Part shown: positions 36,216 through 45,025 of the stretch, in pieces
Numbering within the stretch: position 1 is the stretch's first letter
Layout of the letters: each line of letters opens with the position of its first letter
Assembly (NCBI GenBank): GCA_037127255.1
Contig: JBANSL010000016.1
Coordinates: forward strand, 1,862,501-1,926,500
Source of the DNA: Persicaria tinctoria
Lineage: Eukaryota > Streptophyta > Magnoliopsida > Caryophyllales > Polygonaceae
DNA length: 64,000 nt
Direction of reading: 5' to 3'
Notes under the pieces: generated by a model
The model's database searches: none
What the model was told of the DNA's origin: nothing
The model's input: only the letters and a program-made list of their open reading frames with translations
Made by a program: the position numbers and the translations under genes

Positions 36216-37463
36216 ATATATTTCCGGGGGTAACACCCTAGCTCTGCCCATGTGCTTGATTATTTTGAACTGCTCAATACAGAACTGTCAAAAGATCTTC
36301 ATCACTAGAAAAGTGGATAAAAAGAAAGAAAATAGTTTCACATCGTGAAAGAAAGTGATCAATTTTCAACTGTCAAATACAAGTTGTAACAAGGATATCA
36401 TCATATGAGCATTAAAAGTATACGGAAAATAATTACTGAAGATCATCACTTCTAAAGCTCATGTTTGATTGGACATATGTCAGTTTAACATCAGGCAGAC
36501 CTATGACCCTCGTTATTAACCGCTTGGCTCGACGAACTCGCCATTAATCCGTAGGTTAAGGATAAGTGGGAAGTGGGCACTTGAAACAATTATTGTAAGA
36601 TAAAACATTAAAATATGTATTAATTTGTTTCATGTCTGCTTAAGAAGAACTAATTTACTATTTAATTTGGATAAAGTTATAATATTTATTTAGTCATTAA
36701 GAGTTGCAATCAGAAGTGGAAAAAACAACATTTTCTAAACTGATTTAGTTATTTAGTCTGTCTCATTATTGGAAGCATATATTGCATTATAACAATATCC
36801 ATCACACATATACACAATTTAATGAATTTATGCAATACGTGCCAATAAGGCTATTTAATAGCTTCAACAAAAGTAGCCGAGCTGCCTCACTAACCTCAAC
36901 AACAAAAGCCGAGCTCCCTATCTAACCTCAACAACAGAAGCCGAGCTCCCTCCTTAACCTCAACAACAGAAGTCGAGGTTATTTATTTAACTTGGCTTAT
37001 GTTAGTGAGGATTTAGATAATATCTTCAAAGGGGTCATTATATACCTCATAAAACGTAGACGAGGCTCCTTCATAACCTCATGTTTATGCGCCGAGTTTA
37101 CATATTCACCTCACTTAAATCTGCCGAGCTTATTCATGCACCTCATTCTTATCTGCTGAGCTCCTTCCTTCGACGTTTTTTTCGAACGAAAACCAAAAAT
37201 CACCTTTCGAGTATCACGTAACGCTAGAGATATATCAATTTGTGTGTTGATCAATTGATATTTTGATTCATTTCATCGATTTTAAGCTGTTTTCAATCAA
37301 AACAATTCGTTCGTCAGATTTAGGTTTCGATTCGGAAAAGAGAGTTTTGAGTCTTTTTGCAATGTGTTCGGAAAAAATGAAAAGGACTTATGGTAATTTA
37401 GGTGAAATTATCTTGTCAATAGCCATTCCGACATCTTGCCTCTAGCCTCACTCTTTTTTTTTT

Positions 37464-38338
37464 GGGTAAATAGCAGTAAACCACCCCTTAAATATAGGCA
37501 TTTGCCCAAAACCACCCCTTAAAATAGAAATTGCAGAAAACCACCCTTAACATGTACTCTGTTAACTAAACACCACCCTTCCCGATAGTTTACCAACTTC
37601 CGTTAAAAAAAGTCACATCAAACCCTTTCTCTGTCTCCAACAAAAACAAAATTAAATTAAATCAAACCCTTTCTCCAAACATGGAAGCAATCGAGGAGAA
37701 AAATTGGACCTCCAGGTAAACTACAGGCTCCTCTTTCAACTTACGGTAGTTACAGGGTTTGGAATTTCAATAGGATGGGACATAATTAATACAAGGAAGA
37801 AGGAGGAGGACCAAGCTAGATAGGCAATGTACACGAGGATTCGAAGGAACAATCGGAAGAACACGTCGGAGATCTAAACACTGGAGGCGACGATTCGAAG
37901 GAGGCAACGACGGAAGGAGGCCCTCGGGGCTGAGGTGGCTGCGTTGAACAGCACCTGGCATGGTTCCAAGCCAAATTGGCAAGGCTTGGTGCGGAATGAA
38001 CGAATCGAAGAGATTCCGGGCCACGGCTCAGATCTAAAATTACTTTTGTTTCCTCTCTAAAATTATTCAAAAAGATCGTACGATTGAAGGGGGTGATTTC
38101 CATTGTTGTTCTACATTGTATTGGGTTCAAAGGAATGGCATTTAAGATAAAATTTGAGAGAAATGTGAGGGTATTTTAGTCTTTTGTTGAAAATCAATGA
38201 AAATCTAACGGAATCAATAGGGAGGGTGATCTTTGGTTAACAGAGTACATGTTAAGGGTGGTTTTCTGCAATTTTTATTTTAAGGGGTGGTTTTGGACAA
38301 ATGCCTATATTTAAGGGGTGGTTTATTGCTATTTACCC
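37464..38338. mobile_element. 875-bp TIR element related to 18967-20006
   Basis: The left end starts GGGTAAATAGCAGTAAACCA, and its complement closes the right end (...GCTATTTACCC). The ~140-bp arms carry spaced AAACCACCCCTTAAA motifs, mirrored on the other side. It is flanked by T runs (10 T on the left, 8 T on the right), consistent with insertion in poly-T, so the target duplication is ambiguous. The internal ~600 bp has no recognisable protein. Confidence 0.82.
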
Positions 38339-39191
38339 TTTTTTTTAATGAATAGAATAACCCACCATTTGTATTAAATCTCGTTCATTGTTGATAAAAG
38401 TCACGTATCAGGTAAATCAACTTACGTCGAGCAATTAAATCCAACCTTCCATTAAACCCCTTACTCTTTACCATTGAGCCACTCCATCGGACTTGAACGT
38501 TGCACTTTATAGTATGAAAAAAGGGGGAAATGAAGTCAATGTGGTATATATCCGATTGGAAGGTGTTCAAGAAGAATAGGGGTGTTATTCGAATCAAACA
38601 AATCGAGTTTGGTATGTTCAAACTTAGTTTATTTGTTAAACGAGCTCAAGTCGACTCGAACTCAAATTTTAAACAAGCTTTTTTTAATCAAACTTGACTT
38701 GTTTAGAAAATGAGCAAACTTGATATAGCTATTCGAGCTTTCAACCGAGCTTAAAAATTGTTAAAATTCTGTTTAGGCTCGACTTATTTAGGTAAGTGAA
38801 GGAGCTCGAGTTTGAGTTTTTTTAGCCGATTATGAACCGCGCTCGATCCGTTGAGTTCATATAAGAACCTAAAGAAGGGCATGGATTGGACTTTGGTCAT
38901 GGTGAGTCAGGAAGTCTAGTCGGTTATGCGCTTGCAATCGAACAACCTTGAAAACACATCTATTTATCTCAGCTCTTTTTGGTTAGGTTCGTCTGGGGTT
39001 GTTTAGTTGTCACTTTTGTATTGCAACGTTTACTTTAGATTATATGCTCGACGGTTCGTCGTCTGCCGACTCTGTCGGTCTCTTGACGAGTCAAGCCTGT
39101 CTGACTGTCAAATTTTTCCATAATCAAAATAAAAAAACATCTATTTATCTTCTAATTCAACGTTGAGCAATGTATCTTTCGACGTAAAGCA

Positions 39192-39288
39192 ATGTCTAGG
39201 GAGACGTTGATTTGCGATCCCGACTATAAGAGTTTGGAAAAATTGGAGTCTCTCGCACTCCGATTGAATCTTATCACCGCCATTCGAG
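39192..39288 (+). pseudogene. Orphan first-exon-like coding fragment
   Basis: An ATG opens a 32-codon frame (MSRETLICDPDYKSLEKLES, then LALRLNLITAIR) that ends at a good splice donor (CGAG|GTATTTTC). Composition and wording look protein-coding, and the third positions are varied. I find no convincing downstream exon before the thaumatin-like gene on the other strand. It may be a dead gene start, a first exon with a distant second exon, or chance. I do not recognise the protein. Confidence 0.35.
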
Positions 39289-39495
39289 GTATTTTCTTCG
39301 TTTTTCAATTATTTATTTTGGTTTGAAGCTCGATTGACTGTCGTCGGAGTGAAATTCGAGTATGGAGATCGATCGGCGAACTGTCCGTTTCCATTTTTAT
39401 TGGAAATTGAGGGTTTTACGGGGTGCGGAATCGATCGGATTGTGTTAATGATTCATCGATCCTTATGCAGTTGCAAACCCTAAAATTAAGAGCTT

Positions 39496-39745
39496 GCAAT
39501 CATTTCTGAAATTGAAGTCAAACAAACAGAAATTGCACATTTCAATCACAGCAAGATCACCACCTGATCATCATACTTGAAACAGTTCATGTTTGAATCT
39601 TTCAATGACCGGTTGATGTAGTTCAAATCAACTCAACTTTGCTGCAATCATTTTCTGAAACTGAAGTTAAACAAACAGAAATTGCAGATTTCAGTAACAA
39701 GATCACCATACAGATACATACTAAAACAGTTCATGCTTGAATCAG
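39496..39745. repeat. Direct repeat at the 3' end of the thaumatin-like gene
   Basis: A segment of about 100 bp (39496-39597, containing AAACAAACAGAAATTGCA) recurs at about 39645-39745 in the same orientation with roughly 85% identity by eye. The second copy abuts the stop codon of the thaumatin-like gene, so its 3' UTR appears partly duplicated. Confidence 0.75.
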
Positions 39746-39752
39746 TTGCAGC

Positions 39753-40511
39753 TCAGCTAGGAGGGCAGAAGGTGATCACATAGGTAGGAGCCCTGCACTT
39801 GTTAAGACTCGATGTATCATCAAAAGCATAACTATAAGCTTTAGGGCAAATGGCCTTGAACAGATTGGAAAACAAAGTAGCCTTGCAGGTTTTAGGGTCC
39901 GAAAACATGCCAGTACAGCAGTACTTGGGGGACTGCATAGCCAAGCAGGCACTCTTGCACCCGACCACCCGACCCCCTCGTTTCACCTCCAATGCCGAGG
40001 GGCAAATCGTGTTGATATCGACATCACACAGCGCCACGCCACACCCAATGCCCCCTCCAACCGGCTTCATCGATACAGGCAGGTTAAACCCGTCAACAAG
40101 GCTGACATCATAGTAGTGGAGAGGTGAGGCCTTTGAGCCGAATGTCATCTCCACCACCGTGGCTGGCGGGACCCCAGCTCTGCCCTTGCATCGCAGCTGG
40201 CCCCAGCAGTTGCCTGTCTCGCACGAGCCATTGCCTGACTCGTTAAAGGCGCAGCCCTGCCTGCCCCACACCCTCCCTGACCACTTCTGTGGAAGGCTGA
40301 TCACTGCTTCCTCGCCGCTCCCTAGGTGGAAGCCTCCTCCGGCTGGCGTTCGCTGCCCCGCGCTGGCTAAGATCCCGGGCCAGATTCGGTCCTTGCAGTT
40401 GTTGACTAAGATCAGCTGAATCATCCCATCTGCAAGTAGTGAATAGCTGTTAGCTGTCACTATGAAGAGGCTGACAGCACTTGTGAAGAACAAAGGAGAT
40501 GTCATTTTCAT
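39753..40511 (-). CDS. Thaumatin-like protein (PR-5 family), 252 aa
   Basis: Secreted PR-5-type protein, a family with antifungal, glucan-binding and developmental roles. The first ~25 residues form a signal peptide ([20 protein letters not shown]). The mature part has 16 cysteines, the number expected for eight disulphides. Family wording is clear ([34 protein letters not shown]). The family signature reads TGNC where TGDC is usual. The ATG at 40511 is chosen because the longer frame begins with TTG at 40526; the ATG at 40505 is an alternative. A TATATAAA on the minus strand (40551-40544) lies only ~35 bp upstream, implying a very short leader or a different true start. Intronless as read, whereas many relatives have an intron after the signal peptide. 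Confidence 0.93.
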   Translation of the reverse strand: MKMTSPLFFTSAVSLFIVTANSYSLLADGMIQLILVNNCKDRIWPGILASAGQRTPAGGGFHLGSGEEAVISLPQKWSGRVWGRQGCAFNESGNGSCETGNCWGQLRCKGRAGVPPATVVEMTFGSKASPLHYYDVSLVDGFNLPVSMKPVGGGIGCGVALCDVDINTICPSALEVKRGGRVVGCKSACLAMQSPKYCCTGMFSDPKTCKATLFSNLFKAICPKAYSYAFDDTSSLNKCRAPTYVITFCPPS

Positions 40512-41481
40512 CAAGGGTATGATCAATTGAGCATTGCCCTGTGTTTATATAAGGAGTTAATCTTGATTTTTAGTGAAAGGGTATTGTAGTTACTTTGTAA
40601 GAATCTTACCTTTTAGTTGGAGTGATTTTTAAGTTTTAACTCTCGATTCAATGTTTTTTAAGGTCACGAATTCGAGTTTCGTAATAGTTTTTGAGAGATT
40701 TACTCACAAACCGTGTTGCGAGTCGACTCGATCTTATATTTGAGTTCATAGGTCTATTTGTAGCTTATGGCGTGATATAGATGGATCACTATCCTTTTTA
40801 CTTATATGATCTTTGTTGTAGAATCAAATCTTCAAATGACTTAAGAATACTGATTTTGATGTGTATTGTTAAATTCTGTTCCCCTAGGCAGGGATAGGTA
40901 TGTAAGATTGACATCAAGCAAATCCGACCCGATTCATGAGTATCTGATGCGAGGTAGATTAAACCATTATGTAATGATACGGGTTGAATTGAAAAATATA
41001 TGAGTTCGGCCATTCAAATATTTTCAATTATACCTATTTCGGTTTTCGTTAGTCTTATATTTTGATTATTTTGGTTTCAATTATTTCGGGTTTTTCATTA
41101 TTTCAACCTTCCCCTTTAAACTTTGTTACTAGATTGCATTTATAGTTCAAATCTTACTAAGTTTCAATTTAATTATTTAATTGAGTTATTCGAGTGGCAA
41201 CATGAAAGGAAAATTCGGGTTTGAAGCTGGTCTGAACTCGAATTCTTACTTAATAAATAAATAAAAAAAAAAATGAAGGGAAAATTCGGATCAGTCGATT
41301 TTCGGGTTCGGGTCGGATCGTACCCGCTCTTAGTACCCGCTTATTGTGAGACCTCCCGCACGAGATTCTTCATCCTTACGGAGTATTCCTTAAACCTCCA
41401 ACTTGTATTTGTAGGGTTTCTCTCTCTATACGAAAACCCCCTCAAATCTCCGGCGAATGCGATTCCGATCTCCCAACCAAG
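40512..41481. other. Divergent promoter region, no gene seen
   Basis: About 970 bp between the minus-strand thaumatin-like gene and the plus-strand TPR gene. It must hold both promoters. A TATATAAA for the former is at 40544-40551; no clear TATA is seen for the latter, as is common for housekeeping genes. Confidence 0.55.
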
Positions 41482-44034
41482 ATGTTACGCCTCGCACTCA
41501 CTCGGCTAACCAAGTCATCTCCGGTCGCCGTCGGAGGATTCCTCCGTTCCGCTCCTTATCCGATTCTCCGCCCGGTCTCAACTCCAATTCGGCTGTTCCG
41601 TGCTACCGATCCCCGATATGTTAATCCAGATACTAACAAGATGATCAATTACGCCCTTGGTGTTGCCAGATCTCAGAAATCAGGTTTTTCCTGTTCCTCT
41701 GCTAATGATCGTGTACAGTGGCTGCATCAATTTTGAAATTGCTTGGTAATTTTGTTCGCAGATGAATCGTATGCGCAAGCGCTGCTGATACTGGAGCAGT
41801 GTTTGGTTTCTCAGTCGAAAGAGGGACAAGACGATGAAGCTATTGAGAATGCTAAAGGGATGGCTTTGCTTGCTGTTTCCTCATTGCTATCCGAAAGGTT
41901 AGTCCAACCGAAAACCTCCATCTATTTTCATTCTCCTTCAAGAATTGATGATGAGATATGTTGTTACTTGCTTTTAGAGGGAATACGGATGAGGCGATAC
42001 AGACTCTGCTTAGAATACAAGATTTAACTAGCTGTTCTTTGGCCACACGAGGTGATTTATTTCGGCTGTTGATTCGTGATGATGAACTTCTATCTGAAAG
42101 TATATCAGCATTGTAAGAATGATACTGTATTGTGAAATGTTTTTGTAGTTGCTGCAATTGAAGCGCTTATCGGCCTTAATTTAGAGTTGGGACTGGTGAG
42201 TTTCTCTGATCATAATGTTGAGTTACATTTACCTGCTAAATGTGTGTTTCTATTTAGTAGATTTAAATGCATTGTTTGTTTATGAGGTTAAGTTCATGTG
42301 GATATATAGGATGATACCTCAAGAGTTCTTGTAGATAATGCCTTGAACCGTTTTGAAAAAGAATCTCAGCAAATTAGGGATGGAAGTGGGAGTGAAGCTT
42401 TAATTACCCGTGCTAAAGCCGTCAAGGGGTTGGTTGAGCTAGTCCAGAGTGACTTGGATTCAGGTGGCAATAAGTTTCAAGTAGACTATATTCATTGCAT
42501 TGCCATTCCGGTTTCATTCATGTGTTAATTTTTGAGTTTTATTGTTTTGATAGCCAAGACATTCTTTCAAGGATGTGATGATGAGGCCTGCACAGGTTAG
42601 CCTTTGTTCTTAAAACATAAGGACGAGGTTTTCTTCCTTTGCTGATCATGATATTTGTTGTAGGAAATGCTGCTTTATCATATGGAGAATTCTTGCACGT
42701 GAAGCGGGATTTTGCTGCAGCAAAAGAATTATATCAGAGGGTAATTAGTGAATTGACTGAGAAAAAGAATAATAGTGACTCCGACAATGTGGCAGCGTGT
42801 AATATGGTTTCAGATGAGGCCCTTTTGGCAGCTACCTGTGCCTTGGGTCAGCTTCATTCACATCTGGGGTAAGCAATAGATCATTTTATGGATGTTAAAT
42901 GTTTTCTTAATCCGTTTGAAAATTGTAACATTTTGTGTTTGCTTCTTTAGGAGTTTTGGAGAGGCAGAGGTTACACTAACTGACGCACTGAAACTTGCAG
43001 AGGAACATTTCGGTAACCTTTTCTCTTTCCCAGTAGTTTCAAATTAGGATATAAGTGTGCATAGTGGATGCATGTGAGGTTATTTTTTACTTAAGGTTGC
43101 ATGGCTTTTTTGCAGGTTCAAATCATCCCAAGGTTGGCACCGTCCTTACCTGCATAGCTGTCATGTACCGATATAAGGCAATCTCAGAACGATCAAGTTC
43201 TTTCCTTATCCAGGAGGTGATAATGTTATTATTATTATTATTTTGCATTACATTTTTGCACTTTGATATTATGTTAGATAAATATGTCGCGTCATAACAA
43301 CATATTAGTTATATTGATATCCTCTGTGAACTCTCTCTGCTATCTATTGAGTCACATTACTTGTTAGATCATCGGTACATTTGAGCTATGCTGATGAAAT
43401 TATGTTGTTGGCAGGGGCTTTACAGGAAGGCAATAGATTTGCTAAAGGCTCCACCACTAGAGAAAGATGGTACATTGTGTTGTCAACCATTTCCTTTCTC
43501 TCCGTCTTTTTTCATTGTCTACCAAATTAAAGAACTCGCATATTTCTGTTTCAGTAGGTGCAATTGAAACTGTGGCAAAACGGGATATAGTGGCACTCGC
43601 AAGAGGTATGGTTGTAAATTCTTTCTTGTGTAAATTGTGCAGCTCAAATGCAATTGACCCTTGTTCCTGGTCAATGGTTCAAGGCCTTGTTTGACATTTC
43701 ACTAAAAGAGGGTCAATGGTTAAAGGCCTTGTTTCTTTCGTTCTTGAGGGCAGCGGGCATCCTTGGAAGTTCTAAAATGAGGATGATTTAATCAAATTAG
43801 CTTTTTGGCTGCATTATGCCTTCTGAGGCTTCTTTTTAAATATTTTTATCATCAGGTGGATATGCAGAAGCACTCTGTGTACAGGAGAACAGGAAGCCAG
43901 AAGGGGAGAGAATGAAGAACTGGGCAGAAGCCGCATGGAGAAACCGCCGCCTTTCTCTGGCTGAAGCGTTGGACATCTCCGAGCCCTCTTCCAAAGTCCC
44001 TGTCATCGACACTCGAATCTGCAGAACTCTGTAA
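41482..44034 (+). CDS. TPR-like protein, probably mitochondrial, 435 aa, 12 exons
   Basis: Helical-repeat protein with an N-terminal presequence rich in R and S and lacking acidic residues (MLRLALTRLTKSSPVAVGGF), typical of mitochondrial import. I read exons 41482-41683, 41762-41897, 41978-42051, 42149-42195, 42310-42463, 42554-42595, 42664-42868, 42951-43012, 43116-43216, 43415-43469, 43555-43605 and 43856-44034. All introns are GT-AG and the frame holds throughout (436 codons with the stop). The body contains TPR-like helical pairs, for example SYAQALLILEQCL, AAKELYQRVI, GEAEVTLTDALKLAEEHFG and LYRKAIDLL. TPR proteins are scaffolds, so no specific role can be assigned. A poly(A) signal AATAAA is at 44287-44292. 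Confidence 0.88.
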
Positions 44035-44286
44035 ATTGCTTAATTCTTACTGTCACTCTCCGAGCGTGTCCATGCCCCTTCGGGATCGTGAGCTCCCACT
44101 TTCGCCCTTCTTACAACTATTGAGTTATTCATGCTCGACGAATCTTTACACATTGTACAAGATGCCAGATTGACAAGGCATGTATTTTGAGAGTTTAGTC
44201 AAATTGCAACTGATTGTAAGTTTTAGACTTTAGGAAGGGAAATTTGTAATGCATTACTTGAGAGTTGAGATGCATCTTGTTTTTGA

Positions 44287-44292
44287 AATAAA
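44287..44292 (+). terminator. Poly(A) signal of the TPR gene
   Basis: AATAAA lies 253 bp after the TPR stop codon in a T-rich context, a plausible 3'-end signal. The next gene starts about 440 bp further on. Confidence 0.5.
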
Positions 44293-44387
44293 ACAAATTT
44301 CTAAACATCCTTTCAATTTGGATTTGAAAATCAATTCAGGGCAATTTTTTTGACAGCTAAAAAATCGGCTGATGGTTAAAACGAACT

Positions 44388-44402
44388 AAAACGCATCGTT
44401 TT
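44388..44402. promoter_or_regulatory. AAAACG-CGTTTT palindromic motif, copy 1
   Basis: The 15-bp AAAACGCATCGTTTT is an interrupted palindrome preceded by ACT. A second copy is at 44446-44460. Similar ACTAAAACG...CGTTTT motifs occur near many plant gene starts. A regulatory role is inferred from the pairing and position upstream of the FHA gene. Confidence 0.4.
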
Positions 44403-44445
44403 GCCTTCCCAGTTGAATGCGGTGCGCCGTTTTGAATTTAGCACT

Positions 44446-44460
44446 AAAACGCGCCGTTTT
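44446..44460. promoter_or_regulatory. AAAACG-CGTTTT palindromic motif, copy 2
   Basis: AAAACGCGCCGTTTT, also preceded by ACT, is 58 bp after copy 1 and about 109 bp upstream of the first (duplicated) ATG of the FHA gene. Confidence 0.4.
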
Positions 44461-44519
44461 ATTCCGTCAAAGCACATGAACAACCAGGAAAAGCGCTCCA
44501 GTCGGAAAATTTTGAACAC

Positions 44520-44863
44520 ACTCTCTCTCCCACGCTTTCCCCCGATTCTCCGCCATGGATCTCTCCAATCTGAAGCTCTTAATCGAGAAAGGCCCTCGAG
44601 AGGGCGAAACTCTCGAGTTCAATTCGAAGCCTGGATTCACGGTCCGCATCGGGAGGGTGGTACGGGGCAACACAATCGCCATCAAAGACGTACTCTCTCT
44701 CCCACGCTTTCCCCCAATTCTCCGCCATGGATCTCTCCAATCTGAAGCTCTTAATCGAGAAAGGCCATCGAGAGGGCGAAACTCTCGAGTTCAATTCGAA
44801 GCCTGGATTCACGGTCCGCATCGGGAGGGTGGTACGGGGCAACACAATCGCCATCAAAGACGT
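44520..44863 (+). repeat. 172-bp tandem duplication over the FHA gene start
   Basis: Unit 1 is 44520-44691 and unit 2 is 44692-44863. They differ at two positions that I can see (CCCCCGATT versus CCCCCAATT; GGCCCTCG versus GGCCATCG). Each unit contains the 5' leader end, the ATG, and codons for the first ~45 residues of the FHA protein. Because 172 is not a multiple of three, the ATG in unit 1 does not read into the main frame. Confidence 0.97.
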
Positions 44864-45025
44864 TGGAGTCTCATCGAAGCACCTCTCGATCGATTGGTGC
44901 AGCGAAGAGGGGAAATGGGCCGTCAAGGACCTCGATTCCTCCAATGGAACCTTTCTGAACTCCTCGGCGCTCCCGCCTCACACCGTCCACGACCTCCGCG
45001 ACGGCGACGAGCTCAAAATAGGTGA
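44555..45025 (+). other. Duplicated start: overlapping out-of-frame upstream ORF
   Basis: The ATG of unit 1 reads the true FHA N-terminus for about 46 residues, then slips to another frame at the duplication junction. It continues through an Arg/Pro-rich nonsense stretch to a stop at 45023-45025, inside the main coding region. If transcription starts upstream of 44555, this 156-codon frame should hinder translation from the genuine ATG at 44727. A transcript starting between the two ATGs would avoid it. Consequence inferred. Confidence 0.7.

Larger units (their letters stand above)
32820..37445. mobile_element. ~4.6-kb element with long (~620-645 bp) inverted repeats
   Basis: Sequence 32820-33440 reappears inverted at 36799-37443, for example AGGCAAGATGTC on the left and GACATCTTGCCT on the right, with many indels. 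Within each arm a ~32-bp motif (CTTCTGTTGTTGAGG plus GAGCTCGG) recurs about three times. The 3.4-kb interior has no transposase and includes another nested element. Long TIRs suggest a non-autonomous Mutator-like element, but the class is uncertain. No target duplication can be fixed because another element inserted at the right border. Confidence 0.7.
38339..39752. other. Intergenic, with a hAT-like fragment and an orphan exon
   Basis: A segment from about 38576 (TAGGGGTGTTATTCG, then repeats of CTCGA/TTCGAG wording) resembles the end of a plant hAT-type MITE, but I find no matching right end. An exon-like stretch at 39192-39288 and a direct repeat at 39496-39745 are listed separately. Confidence 0.45.

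Noticed and set aside
44690..44863. Possible intron exactly covering the second 172-bp unit
   Set aside because: GT is present at the junction (GAC|GTACTC), but the other end lacks an AG at the required place, so splicing cannot restore a clean single copy in this way.
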